Positions 11,170 through 22,190 of a stretch of DNA of 64,000 nt are shown one piece after another. Source of the DNA: Mantis religiosa (taxonomy: Eukaryota > Arthropoda > Insecta > Mantodea > Mantidae). The position numbers and the translations under genes were made by a program. The notes under the pieces were generated by a model that was given only the letters and a program-made list of their open reading frames with translations, was not told where the DNA came from and searched no databases. How positions within the stretch are numbered: the first letter of the stretch is position 1; each line of letters opens with the position of its first letter. Location of the stretch: assembly GCA_030765055.1 (NCBI GenBank), contig JAUKNK010000057.1, positions 900,501 to 964,500 on the forward strand, read 5' to 3'.

Positions 11170-12120
11170 TTAAATAAAAATTTTTACTGATTCTAACTTG
11201 CTGATATACTTCTCTTTTATGTCTGCATGAAGTTCTAATTCCAAAAGTGATCCGGGAATTGTCTTTTTTGAAGTTAAATGTTTTTTTATACTAAGAGGGG
11301 AAGCATAATTCAAAGTGAGTTTTAGAGCATTGAAGAAAGCTATTAGATTTATTGTTGGTTCCATTAATCTCAGAGTTTGTTTCCAAGATTCAAGTTTAAG
11401 CTTTTTACTCAATTCCTTCAGAGTATTTTCATTTATTTCCCTATATTTCGTATACATATATTTAGGATTGAGTTTTAAATTTATCTGATGAATCCTTAGA
11501 ATTTGAGCATCATGATGTGATAGTCCATTAGTTTTTGATGAGACAGAGCAAAATTTAGTTATATCTGTAATTACAAATATAATATCAATAGCTGTGGCTG
11601 AATTATTTTGGATTCTTGTTGGAAAGTTGACTGTATGTGTCATGTGGTAAATAAAAAGCTAAGCTGTTCCCTTTGAAGACTCAAATTTAGATAATCTACA
11701 TTTAGTCACCACAAATGATTATTTCTCTTTTTGTTTTAAATAGAAAGTTCAGAGCATATTCTAATTGCTTTTTAAAAATTTGAAAATTTCCTAAGGGAGA
11801 TCGATAAATGGCTACTATGACTAAGTTCAAATGACTTCCAGTTAACTAGACTGCACAGAGTTCGAGATATTTCGCATAACAAAATCTGGATAAATCTAAA
11901 GCTTTAAAGATCAGATCATTTCTAACATATACACAAAGTGCACCTTTATATAATCTTTTTCTGCTATATTCTGTTCCTAAAGAGTACGCTTGCAATGAAA
12001 TTGGTGTAAGTGATTAGTTTCCTAACAATGTGCAACCCTTATGTTATGTTACAAAATGTAATAAGTGCCATTTAGTCGGTTTAGTTACAATCACATTAGT
12101 ATTCAGAAAAACATGGTTAC
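11170..12120 (-). pseudogene. APE-type endonuclease of non-LTR element, broken
   Basis: Minus strand frames read GALCVYVRNDLIFKAL, NLVIVAIYRSPLGNF, IIICGD (the GDFN motif, cut by a stop after GD), NFPTRIQNNSATAIDIIFV and NGLSHHDAQIL (SDHD motif with the first Asp changed to His). These are the ordered signatures of apurinic-type endonucleases that nick target DNA for retrotransposition. Several stops make it non-functional. Confidence 0.8.
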
Positions 12121-12625
12121 TATTTTTCGGCTGAATAAACAGGCATAAAAAAAACCTTCTTACACTTTATATAGAAATACAAAACTATTTGGAAAAATCT
12201 ATGTAGTTGGTTTATTGACACTTTGACACTTAAATTTTTACATTATCGAGCGACTAGTTTTAGAATCCATTGCCTTCATTTTGAACATCTCTCCAACTAG
12301 TATATGTTGTCTGGTCTCCTCTCTATGGCATGCAGCGATACAAGCACAAAAGTATTTAAATTAAATTTAAAGGGAGCCGATTAATGACACTAAACAACAC
12401 TTATAAATTTTTCTGGAAACTATTTGTTACAGTAACTACAAAAGACAGCTGTAAACACTAATCCTGTTATATTTAACAAACTCCCTTACTAAACTAGGCA
12501 CAATATTTTTGAGAATACAAAGAAGCAGGTTCTGAGTTAAACTGCCCACCAGGATATGGGTTTAAACGTTTATGTTTGGGTCGACTATTGTCTTTGAATT
12601 AGTGACTTCAGTTTACTCTTTATTT

Positions 12626-14366
12626 TTTTACTTCCGGATGATTTCCCTTTGGGCCATTTATATTGAGCTCTTTTGTAATGCATTTTGCGTTACCTAGGCT
12701 GCACCACGGGGAGGCAGACTACATTACACCCCAAAACAAGGTAGATGAACAAGGTATTGGAAGAACTATATAACTGGTGTTCAGATAACGGAATGACTGT
12801 GAACTTATCCAAAACAAAATACCAGGCGTTCACACTTTGCCACACAAAACCCCTTATCAAAATAACACTAAATGGTGAGCAACTAACAGAAACAGAAAAT
12901 TATAAATATCTAGGCATAACAATCGATTCTAAATTATCTTGGAAAACCCACAATAATGAAACCATAGAAAAGACCACTCAGAGATTAACAACACTCAAAA
13001 GACTAGCTGGCAGCAAATGGGGGTCCTCTATCAATACACTCAACACCACCGATAAAAGTTACATCAAACCAGTACTCCTCTATGGAAGCGAGGTGATACA
13101 GCAAGTCAAAGCAAACTAGCACAACTTGAAACATTACAGAACCAAGCACTCAGACTAATAATGGGAGCAGTAAAATCAACACCAATTACTGCAATGCGAA
13201 TTGCTACAAATAACTTGCTAATTAAATATGAAATGGAAAAACAGATCTCCTCCTAAATGAAAAACTACAAGGGCTCCCCATTAATACTCACTGGAAGAAC
13301 TAGAAAAGCAGAGAATGTTCCATAAAAACACAAGAAGGATTTATGCAGAAAGCTTATACCCTACAGAGAATGTACAACCTTGAAGACAAACAAAATTGAA
13401 CATCTCCCACTTCCAATCTGCCCTCTATCACAACCTAAAATAAATTGCAGAGTAAACCTTCTGCAAAATATAGAGTTAAAAAGGGATGTAAGGACAGAAA
13501 CACTTAAAATGCCAGCTCTAGAACAATTGAAGTTTATTATCCACATGACTCATGGCTACACATATACACAGATGGCTCCCTATTTGACAAAGAAAGTAAT
13601 GCTGCAGCAGGAGTACATAGTAAAATATTCAATTTTTACATCTGTTTGTGCACACTAGCAACCCACTATGATGGAGAATTAGGAGCAATCAACACCTCAC
13701 TGAAACAACTCTTCAACAATGTGAACTATTTCTCTAAAGCAGTGATTCTAAGCGATTCTAAATCAGCATTTCAAGCCCTATCCTCACTGTACCCTAACAA
13801 CAATAGAATACTTGAAACTTACCGTTCATTACGAATACTACAAGGTCTGAAAAAAGAAATACACTTCCAGTGAATTCCATCCAACTGTAGAATTACAGGC
13901 AATGAAACAGCAGATTCCTTGGCAAAAAAAGCAACACAAATAAAACAAGGCTGCCAACAAACAACCTCATTCCACACATCAAAACTACATATGAACAATA
14001 GAATCAACTTATTCTGGAAAGAAGAGTGCAAAGAAAAAAGTACCAACAAGCAATGTAAAATTCTACGAGGAAGTAAAACTCCTACCCCAGACTACCCAAG
14101 AAGCAGTACTGTTGCCATCTTCCGACTGCCTACTGGTCACGACTGTTTGGCCGCTCATCTACACTGGATTAATATTTTTGAATCCCCGACCTGCACACTG
14201 TGTAGGGACCCAAACTCATTGATGGACGGAGATCATATGCTCCAGTGTAGTGCCCTGACAAAAACAGATGGAGAACTGACAGCACAACTAGTCACACGTT
14301 ATTGGGAGGCCAAAAGGAAAATGGAAATTCTCCAACTCCATGAAGATTAGCAACCAACCAACAAGC
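12626..14366 (+). mobile_element. 5'-truncated non-LTR retrotransposon, RNase H family, copy 1
   Basis: Bracketed by a perfect 13-bp duplication (ttactctttattt at 12613-12625 and 14367-14379). The paralogous site at 45.6 kb has a single copy of it (tactctttattt), so this is a clean retrotransposition after the duplication. The insert codes for an RT thumb, RNase H and a zinc knuckle and ends with a short caac-rich tail. Same family as 59043-60381. The first ~110 bases are not clearly coding. Confidence 0.92.
12745..14350 (+). pseudogene. RT thumb + RNase H + zinc knuckle, broken ORF2
   Basis: RT C-terminus (NWCSDNGMTVNLSKTKYQAF, YKYLGITIDSKLSW) is followed by RNase H with IYTDGS, YDGELGAI, LSDSKSAF and GNETADSLAKKA, that is, the D-E-D-D catalytic set intact. 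The C-terminal zinc knuckle is CTLCRDP...DGDHMLQC. There are frameshifts between 13119 and 13646. At 13871-13873 an in-frame TGA stands where FQWIPSHCG has Trp. The other copy has TGA at the same codon. Confidence 0.85.
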
Positions 14367-14481
14367 TTACTCTTTATTTAAAGACAAAAGATTGTGATAT
14401 TCGGCAATAGTACAGAATATATTGGCAAGATTATTACAAAACATTGCTCAGTCTAACTCAACAATTTTCTACATAACTTAC

Positions 14482-14939
14482 CTTAGTATTATTACCAATT
14501 GATGAAGTTTCTGTTTCCAGCCACAAAGGTTCTTCTTTTATTTCTATTTTGTTATCAATCTTATAATCACTGTTGTATTTTTTATCAATCATTTCAGGAT
14601 CCTCTAGAAGAAAGTCCCCCTCATCCTGCTCAACTTCATTGCTTTTATCCATCTCGCAGTTGTTGCTCCATATATCAGTTTCGCTCTTAATCTGTTTTTC
14701 AAGTTCTTTGATAAAAGGAGTCTCTGATTTAATTTCAGTTTTGACTGTCATGTCACAATCAGTATCCAGAAGTACAGTATCAGTACTTGTCTTTATAGAA
14801 ACAACCTTCTGAAAGAACTCTCTCTCTCATTCTGTGAGGCTATGTCGTCTGTGAGGAGATCCTCTTCTTTGATTTCTATTTCTTTATCCATTTCAAATCG
14901 CTTCTGAGTCAGATGCATATTTTGTTTATAGATATAAAT
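14482..14939 (-). pseudogene. acidic exon of a C2H2 zinc-finger gene, frameshifted
   Basis: A 458-nt exon between a strong acceptor (tttctctctttacag) and donor (gtaagt) on the minus strand. The 3' two-thirds is open and rich in Glu/Asp/Lys with repeats of KIEIKEEP and VKTEIKSETP, the style of insect zinc-finger protein leaders. Near 14815-14830 a GA run is two bases longer than in the paralog (45693-46063) and shifts the frame. It lies upstream, on the same strand, of the 32-nt exon and the finger array, so it may belong to the gene at 1-857. Confidence 0.65.
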
Positions 14940-15010
14940 CTGTAAAGAGAGAAATAAACTATATATACTGAAAAATAAGCATAAAATTTACAACTACTTT
15001 CTTTGAATCC

Positions 15011-15794
15011 ATCAATAATTGTTCAAATGACACTACACACCAGTGTTCTGTTATTGTACAAACAACTTCTTGGAAAGCCTCAAGTATATCAAGGTTGTGT
15101 CCAGAACTCAAACTACAGATACTTGTCTCTTTATGTCAATGCTAGTATCACTTCAGCTAGCTTACTGAGGAAATGTACCAATGTTAAACCTGATAGGGTA
15201 TTTAAAATGTTTTGGATAAAGATTAAAGCATTGTCAGATATTAGATATACCTAAAACAAAATGCTACGTTGGGAACCATCACAGTTTATATTTTGTAAAC
15301 TATTGTTCCACAATACTCATGAAAAATAATTTGATAGATTAAACTTAACAAAGATTAGTTATAAAGTATCTGCAGCATTACACGTCACCTTTGTCACATG
15401 ATATTTCTGTATTTGATATTGCCTTTAAGAGTTACTGCAATATTTAAATTAAACAACAACTTTAATACTTGCATGCCCATGGCACTTCAAGTCAGAACAT
15501 CCACTGAGAGCAACAAACTCCATAATTTTGTAGATAGTATTCAAGTGTGATCCAACTTTCCCTTTAGTCCTAGAAATGGTTAACGCTTTAAAGCATGGTG
15601 GTTTTAGGTGGCAACATTTGGCTTTATTCACCCTGAATAATGTTTTAGTGTGGTTCTTTTGTTATTATAACAGTCTACCACCATTGTCAATTATACACAC
15701 AAAATTTTAAGAGCTTTGAATTGTAAACATATTATTTTTACAATTACATTGTAGAATTTTTTTTAGTACAAAAAGTCAAAATCCAAGCTACTGC
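15011..15794. other. intergenic, nothing recognised
   Basis: The first ~100 bases after the acidic exon still resemble the 46.2 kb copy (tctttgaatcyatcaataattg). The rest shows no coding pattern or repeat partner. Confidence 0.45.
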
Positions 15795-15985
15795 AGTCAG
15801 GTGATACCCTGTTAACATCGAGGAATGCAATCAGACCAATTATCTTACTTGGGCCTTCCCTGTCCTTTAACACAGGCACATCTGACTGCAGTTGCCGAGA
15901 TTCGAACTCACGACCTTTAGCTTTGAATGGATGGCCAGTCCAAACGTATCACTTTAACGATCATGGCTATACGAATCGATTGTGC
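15795..15985 (-). repeat. tRNA-related SINE, family 4 (single copy here)
   Basis: Minus strand reads gatcgttaaagtgatacg, then a B box gagttcgaatctcgg about 55 bases further on, then a ~100-base body. The spacing of A- and B-like boxes suggests a pol III promoter. No second copy in the window to define its ends. Confidence 0.5.
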
Positions 15986-16129
15986 TGAGGCACCACAGAC
16001 AGTGATATGAGATCCGGTTTAGCTACTACAGCAAGACCGGGGCATAAGTAGCAAAGTAATTCGTGCAGCCAAGGGTTAATCATAAAATATTGTCGTGGCA
16101 ATGCACATAAAAGGTTCGGGCGTAGGATA

Positions 16130-17066
16130 ATGAAGACGGCTAACGATAACCTCACCGAGAAGATGGAAGAAATGAAGGTTGCGAACGAGGTCCTCGCCAC
16201 CAAATTTGAGGAACAGTTGTCCGGCATGAAGGAGGACGTCACGGGGCTCGGCAAGCGGATCGGTCTAAGTGGACAAGCGCGTCGAAGACCTGGCGAACCA
16301 CGGTAACGAGCTGGAGGGAAAAGCCGACTGCAACACAAAGTCCCTGAACGCCATGGTGGAGTACGTCGTCGGCAGCGGGATAAAAGATTTAGAGGCCGAT
16401 GCGTCGAGACGCGACACATCTGTGCGCGTCAAGCCTCATAACTACGACGGCCCGACAACTTTCGAAGTCTTCCACCGTCAGTTCGACACGGTGGCTAAAC
16501 ACAACAAATGGTCACCAGAGGAAGAGGCCGCACAGCTAATAGCCAGTCTCCAGGGATGGGCCGCAGAAGTCGTGAATGCGGTCCAGACAGCGCCGGCACC
16601 CAAGGACATCTGGGAAGCCCTGGAGAATCGTTTTGGAAACCACCGCTTAGCCGTAGCGTACCGCAGCCAGCTGAAGTCAAGGTCACAGCAGCCAGGGGAG
16701 ACACTGCAAGAGTGCGCCCTGGCAATTGAGCAATTGGGTAGTCAACCTCCCACCACAGTTCGTATCCCGAGAGGCTGCCTACACCTTTGTCGAAGGGGTA
16801 GGAGACAGACTCGTCAGTGCCTAATGCTCGGCGACTACAATACCATTCATGAGGCGCTAACGGCAGCACTGAGGATGGAGGCGGCCAAGGTGACAGCTAC
16901 CCCGACTGCCACAACAAGGAGTATCCGCTATAATGGAGACCAAAGACCGAGAGAAGCCGGCAGAGACCTAGTAGTCTGTGCTGGGGATGTGGACAGCCGG
17001 GACACCTGGAGAGAGACAGCCCACAGCAGGAAGAACAGCCGGAAAACGAGTAAGGCCCGTCGTTGA
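16130..17066 (+). pseudogene. Gag of element B, frameshifted
   Basis: Starts MKTANDNLTEKMEEMK with the coiled-coil, shifts frame near 16265 (one extra base in GGTCTAAGTGG) and continues through the capsid region (TFEVFHRQFDTVAKHNKWS, KDIWEALENRFGNHRLAVAY, GETLQECALAIEQL). Around 16740-16810 the frame slips again before LMLGDYNTIHEALTAALRM. The CCHC knuckle is present but out of frame near 16975-17020. It would form retrotransposon particles if intact. Confidence 0.8.
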
Positions 17067-17156
17067 GAGGGACACGTCGGCGCCATCATCACCATCCACT
17101 CGAGAGACACTGCGCGCCGTCAGCCAATGTTTGGATGACAGTCACATCGCGGACGG

Positions 17157-17902
17157 TTGAGTGGAGGGGAAACCGTGCCGCGTGCTCCTAGACACCGGGG
17201 CAGCCGTGACCATCGTGTCGTGGCCAAGGGTTTGCCGTCGAGAAAACCGAGCCGACCATACCAGCTTGTCACGGCATCGGGTAACACCTTGCCTGTGGAG
17301 GAGGCCCTACTGAAGTTGACCTTGGTAAGGAGTGCCGTACATCTGTGGGTGTTCGTCGCGAAGGTGGCTGACGAGGCGATACTAGAATTGAATGGCCTCA
17401 GGAGTCACGAGGCGACGGTCGACGTCGGCAGGAAGGTACTTCGGCTTAACGGAGAAGAGCTGATACTCCGGGAGCCCGAAGAACACCTTGGAATCTGCAA
17501 TGTCATCTTGAAGGAAGACGTACTTGTCCCCGCGAGAAGCGAGGTGGTGGTGAAGGCGCGACTGGAATGTCAGCGAACCAGCAACATGATGCTGGACCAG
17601 AAGACGCCAGTGCACGAACGCTATATAGCCAGGATATTATTGGCGTGCCGAGAGGCAGTGCCAGCGGGGCTGATCTACCTGCCAGACACCGATCACGACG
17701 TCCAGGCCGGAACAGAGCTGGGGACGTGCGAGCCGGTGGTCAGCGTATCACCAATCGTTCAGATCCATGAGCCGATTCAAACGCAGCACCTGGGGCCCCG
17801 ACTGGCAGGCTTATTGGAGAGGTGCATCAAGACTCTGGAAGAACACCTGAGAAGCTCGTGGCCAGTCATCAGAGAGACTGCGACATCAAGGTGCCACTGT
17901 TC

Positions 17903-17939
<37 letters not shown>

Positions 17940-18643
17940 TAATTTACGTCCTCCAACGTGAAGTCATATCGGACGCTGAATGGAAGGGGTGAAATGCTGC
18001 TCAAATGAGTCCGGGGTCCATGGAGTTAGAGGTACTCGACATTCGTCATTTAGGATAAGGGAAAACCCGGAAAAAACCTTATCCGTGTAACTCACCCAAA
18101 CCGAGATTCAAACTCGGGGCCTCTTTAGCGTGAGGCAGACACGCTACCATCTACGCTACCTAGGCGGGCGCCACTGTTCTTGCTGGCCTACCACTCCCCA
18201 ACACACGACACCACTGGGATGACGCCAGCAAGCTTAATGTTCGGCCGAGAGTTACGCCTCGCTTGTGACCTGGCATTTGGGAGCCCCCGGAAGCGAAACA
18301 GCCAACAACCGAGTATGTGGAGAACCTGGTGGACAGTCTGCACGACATGCATGAGATTGTTCGTCAGAACACCCAGAAGGCGAGTGACCGCATGAAGACC
18401 CGATACGACAGGCAAGCAAACAGCCAAGGGTTCCTGCAAGGTAACCTGGTTTGGTTGTACCGCCCTACCCGGACCAAGAGACGCTACCCGAAGCTTCAGC
18501 AACCATGGCAAGGACCGTACCGGGTGGTGAAAATGATTAACGACGTGGTCTACCGCATCCAGAAGGTGCCCCAAGGAAAGATGGTGGTACACCTGTATCG
18601 TCTGGCCCGCTTCGATGGTGCTGTCCGGTACGAGCAGCGTTAA
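17157..18643 (+). pseudogene. protease-integrase remnant of element B
   Basis: The aspartic protease active site DTGA lies near 17190 out of frame with the rest, followed by the protease body (LWVFVAKVADEAILELNGL) and linker to 17815. There the sequence jumps to the integrase (ERCIKTLEEHLR). After the inserted SINE it resumes as AYHSPTHDTTGMTPASLMFG and ends with the tail WLYRPTRTKRRYPKLQQPW and GPYRVVKMINDVVYRI. The RT, RNase H, integrase zinc and core domains are absent. The stop TAA overlaps the purine tract before the LTR. Confidence 0.8.
17906..18169 (-). repeat. tRNA-related SINE, family 1, with (AC)n tail
   Basis: A perfect 13-bp duplication, gccactgttcttg, flanks it (17893-17905 and 18170-18182) inside the integrase remnant; element E shows the uninterrupted site. 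The minus strand reads a tRNA-like head (ggtagcgtagatggtagcg, B box gagtttgaatctcgg), a body with ataaggttttttccgggt and a tail of about 17 AC units (17905-17938). Other copies: 23262, 29213, 41352 and a fragment at 61427. Confidence 0.92.
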
Positions 18644-18654
18644 GGAAGGAGCAG

Positions 18655-18995
18655 TGTCGAGAGCCCATTGTTGATCGAGTCGGCGCGGGCTGCAGTGCAG
18701 TAGGTAGATAAAAGCACGCCGAAACGGTGGGGGAAGGAGACGGATTTTTCGTGAGTTCGTCTTTGTTATAGTGCGGTCTTGATTGGGAAAATTTGGAATG
18801 TGAGTAATCTATAAAAAGGCAGCCCGCCCGTGACAGTGAGTCAGTCGGTAATTGAACTCGCGTGCGTGAACAGCTGTGCTGTGGTCGTTGATCTTGCAAA
18901 TTGTATTGTGCATGTGATGGAATCCTACATCTGTAAAAAGCAATTTTTAGTGTTTATAGCCTGGACTTTTAATTTCACGAACCCAAAAAGTCACG
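18655..18995 (+). repeat. 3' LTR of element B
   Basis: 341 bp from TGTCGAGAGCC, just after the purine tract aaggaaggagcag, to GTCACG (the terminal A seems mutated to G). Its U3 differs from LTRs A, C and D, but the last 30 bases (tttcacgaacccaaaaagtc) match them. TATA-like ctataaaaagg near 18811. Confidence 0.85.
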
Positions 18996-19600
18996 ATATA
19001 ATACATTATCCACTTTTTTCTCATTTACCATTGCCGAAATGTCATCCAAATATCTATGCCAATGTTTGTAAGTTAGTGCGAATGCCTTTTTGATATGGGT
19101 TTCCTAAATGCTCATGAAGAGGTCTGCCAGAAATGGGGACAATGGCTTGCCCATAGAATATCCTGATTTTTCTTTGTACAATTTGTCATTGAATGTAAAA
19201 AAGGACTGTTTAATGATGACGTTTGTCAAGTAGAGGTATACCTCTATAATATTTTGAATTGTAGGGACTGCAGACATATTTGCATGTAATCTATGATTTC
19301 GTCTCCTGACACACTTGGGAACAAACAGATGGATAACATTTGGTTGGTAGGACAAAACTATAGGTCTTTAGTTTTATTAATGATTTCCAGCAAATTTTTA
19401 ATACTGTGGCCTTCAAATTTTGGTAGCTCATTAAATTTTTGTTTAGTCATTTAGATAGTTTGTAGCAGGATGTGTTTATGTTGCTAATGATTGGGCGTAT
19501 CTTATTTCCTGTTTTATGAATTTTGGATAATCCATATATGTTAGCTGCTGTAGGATTGTCCATGATGACCGTCTGTTTTCCTTCGTCTGCTTTTGCATAA
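18996..19600 (-). pseudogene. Penelope-like element P2, RT fragment
   Basis: Minus strand: YGLSKIHKTGNKIRPIISNI, TSCYKLSK, then QSFFTFNDKLYKEKSGYSMG and PLSPFLADLFMSI (motif B), then HWHRYLDDISAMV with an intact LDD catalytic pair. Frames are broken. The coding sequence runs right up to the end of the gypsy B LTR, so B was probably inserted into this Penelope copy. I do not see the matching rest of it to the left of B, whose 5' side is deleted. Confidence 0.75.
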
Positions 19601-20561
19601 ACAACTATTATACAATCACAAAGATATTAATACTTGAAGCAAAGGTGAGATCGTCATATTCCTTTTGATGAAAGTTGTAACCTGTCTTGCATTTCCACAA
19701 TAACCTTCAGAGTAACTTGTTTCGACTATCTATACCTCTATAGAAAATCACATTCTGATACCACCTCAAAATTATTTTACTCCGTACTCTAATATGAAAG
19801 CCATTTAGACAGTCTTAAATATAGCAAATTGACACCAAAAACTGCATTCACTCCCTCCAACTTGCCCCTTTACAATTGTTAAGGACTTAACAACAGAAAT
19901 ATAGTTTTTTAGTATAACAAGAGCTAACACGAGTGTTAAGCTAACACTTGTTGCTGAAATGCAATTTTTGTTATAAGTATTGTTAAACACGTGTTATCTC
20001 TAAACATCTGTTGGTGAAATCACGGATAAGTGTACTGTATTGGCTTTATGTTATGCACTGGCTTTCATGACATCAACCACAACACACACACCTAGAACAT
20101 GAATCAGGTATTAGACTCGTCTTTCTTCTCCAGAGAAGTTTGCTTACTGTGATGTTTCCACAATAAAAAGCAAATTAGAGGACAGGGGGTCAACAATTGA
20201 AAACAGCGAGCCAAATATGGGGGGAACAGAAAAAAAGGAAGTACAAATATAAGGGCACTGTTTTGTTTAGAGAATAATGTAGAAACTTACTCCATATTTC
20301 TGCTGTACATGAAGAAAACTACAACACTGCACAATACTGAGCGATTGCTAGAATATGTACAGCTGTGTTTCTGACAAAGATTTTGTGTAGTGTACAGCTA
20401 CCGATAGGTTTATTGTGTGAGTCCTCATCCTCAAGAACATACCCAAAACAGTTTGGAGAGAGTATAAACTTGAAAGAAGCGTAGGGACAGTGAAGCACAA
20501 ACTAGTACAAAAGTTAATCGAGAAGATATTGACACATTGCTTCACTCACACTGTTTGTTCA
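19601..20561. other. intergenic, nothing recognised
   Basis: AT-rich, no coding pattern. The part nearest 20561 is probably 3' untranslated sequence of the Penelope element P3. Confidence 0.45.
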
Positions 20562-20603
20562 CAGGACATGTTTCAAGAGCTGTTGCTCCTATCCTCTGCT
20601 GAT
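20562..20603 (-). ncRNA. hammerhead-ribozyme-like motif of P3
   Basis: Minus strand: stem I CAG, core CAGAGGA (one change from CTGANGA), stem II AGGAGC-aaca-GCTCTT, core GAAAC, self-complementary stem III ACATGT, cleavage triplet GTC, stem I partner CTG. The stop codon of the ORF (TGA) lies inside the TTGAAAC core, so the ribozyme overlaps the end of the coding sequence. Compare 28954 and 50219. Hammerheads in Penelope-like elements are known. Confidence 0.65.
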
Positions 20604-22152
20604 ACTCGACTAGTGCAAGTTGTAGTGGTTTCTTCTTTCTCCGTATTGTCAATAGATGGCGTGATGTACTTGTCAAAGGTGTCCGGTGGTGGAGTTTCAA
20701 AATTCATGACTCTATGACGATTTTTGTTAATGAAGATTTTTTCCCATACGGAAAGGTCTATGGGGTGATTAACGTATTTTATTAGAGATGTTTCCAAATT
20801 GATGTCATGTCTAGTATTCAAAAATTGAAAAGCCACTGCTGATTTTTCTGTTTCACCATTTTTAATGTTTCTCATATGTTCTTTAGTTCTGATGTTAATA
20901 TTTCCTTTTGTTTTTCCTATATACATTTTAGGGAAAGTTTCACATTTGATCTCATAGATTCCTGGTTTTTCTTTGGTAGTGATTGAATTTTTGGGAGGGC
21001 CTTTTAGCAAATTTCTGATAATAAACCTGTTTTGAGGTGCAAGAGTTATGTTGTGTTTTGAGAAGATTTTTTGGAATTTGTTATAGGCTGATGGGTGCAA
21101 GGTGAATTTTTTAAAAGGTTTTTTCTCTTTTTCTCCTGTAGGTTCTAGGGTGGTGGTATCTTTTATTTTCTTAGCTTTGTTGAGTCTGTTAACAGTTTTG
21201 TCTATTAAATTTGGGTTGAAACCGTTGGATATAGCTACTTTTTTATGTGTAGGTATTCTTCTTGATAATCTTCTCTGTTTAGTGGAAAGTTGAGCATCCG
21301 AAAGATTAAACTGTTGAAAATGGCATGTTGGTGTTGTTTTGGGTTGAAACTGTTGTTCTTAATGTAATTATCTGTGTGTGTTGGTTTCCTGTAGATACCA
21401 AAAGTGAGTTTGCTGTTCATTTTTTTGATCTTGATGTCCAAAAAGGGGAGCACACCATCCTCTTCTGTTTCCAATGTAAATTTTATAGCTGGATTTTGTA
21501 TATTCAAAAGTTTAAGACCATCTTGTATGAGTTTTTTAGGTACTATTGCAAAAATGTTGTCAACATAGCGATACCACACTTTGAAATAATTTGGAAAAGC
21601 TTTTGTGATATGTGTTTCAAAAGCACTCATGAATAAATCTGCCAAGAAGGTAGACAATGGGTTGCCCATAGCTAGGCCCGTTTTTTGTTTATAGATCTGT
21701 CCATTAAAGCTGAAAAAATTTTGATTGATACAAATTTCTGTAAGTTGTGAAAGTTCTTCTATTTCTTCAGGTGTTATTTGTATTGATTCCAGCCATTTTT
21801 TGAGAAGTGGAATAAGCTCATTGGTCGGTATACTTGGATAAAAAGAAATGACGTCAAAGGAAACTAAAGCATCTGTAGAGCTGATCTTTGTGTCCTTCAG
21901 GAGATTTAACAATTCAAACGAGCTTTTGATACTTAAATTTTCAAATTTTGTGAATGATCTGAAGATTTGAACCAGCCATTTTGATAGTTGGTAAGTGGGT
22001 GCATCAATGTTATTAATTATTGGTCTGAGGGTAATTTCAGGTTTATGTATTTTGGGTAAACCATATATGTATGGTGTTTTTGGACTGTCTATTTTATTGT
22101 TCAATTTATCTCTTTTAGTCATGATTTTACTGTTTTTAATTGCTAATTCCAC
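20573..22152 (-). pseudogene. Penelope RT + GIY-YIG endonuclease, one frameshift
   Basis: RT motifs in order: YIYGLPKIHKPEITLRPII, VSFDVISFYPSIP (motif A), KTGLAMGNPLSTFLADLF (motif B), WYRYVDNIFAIV (motif C; YVDD has become YVDN), DGVLPFLDIKI and YRKPTHTDNYI. A single base is missing in an A-run near 21247. The frame then continues through a basic linker to GIYEIKC...MYIGKTKGN, RTKEHMRNI and LSVWEKIFINKN, the catalytic R, H, E and N positions of GIY-YIG nucleases. YVDN removes a catalytic aspartate, so this copy is probably dead. Confidence 0.88.
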
Positions 22153-22190
22153 AGATTTGCATGCTTTTTTAATGGATTGTTTTCTAGTTT

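Larger units (their letters stand above)
8041..12120 (-). mobile_element. degraded non-LTR retrotransposon (endonuclease + RT), interrupted
   Basis: Read on the minus strand, 12120 to 8041 gives in order an APE-type endonuclease, a linker, an RT with recognisable motifs, and the C-terminal thumb. It has many stops and frameshifts. A Penelope-like element (8738-9733) and a foldback SINE (10399-10633) are inserted in it, each bracketed by an imperfect duplication of host-element sequence. The domain order and C-terminal style point to a CR1/Jockey-like lineage; the clade is not resolved. Confidence 0.85.
12295..15010. repeat. segmental duplication 2, copy a
   Basis: Matches 45330-46260 in the same orientation when the retroelement at 12626-14366 is left out. 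Shared blocks include aatcctgttatatttaacaa and tgatgaagtttctgtttcca. It carries the acidic exon 14482-14939. The copy at 45 kb lacks the retroelement and so gives the empty site. Confidence 0.85.
16130..18995 (+). mobile_element. LTR retrotransposon B (Ty3/gypsy type), 5'-truncated
   Basis: Gag, zinc knuckle remnant, protease, the end of the integrase and a 3' LTR occur in order on the plus strand. There is no 5' LTR or primer site: recognisable sequence begins at the Gag ATG 16130. RT, RNase H and most of the integrase are deleted. A SINE with 13-bp duplication sits in the integrase remnant. The right flank is atat, as in A and D, followed directly by a Penelope-like RT on the minus strand. 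Confidence 0.9.
20562..22190 (-). mobile_element. Penelope-like element P3, most complete copy
   Basis: Carries the RT and GIY-YIG domains on the minus strand and ends in a hammerhead-like motif. The 5' end is truncated near 22190, where the reading frame loses its upstream part. No target duplication was found. Confidence 0.85.

Noticed and set aside
16928..17160. Separate zinc-knuckle protein gene
   Set aside because: Frame pieces are the out-of-frame end of gypsy B Gag.
17880..17942. Cys/Val repeat end of a protein
   Set aside because: Translation of the (GT)n tail of SINE 1.
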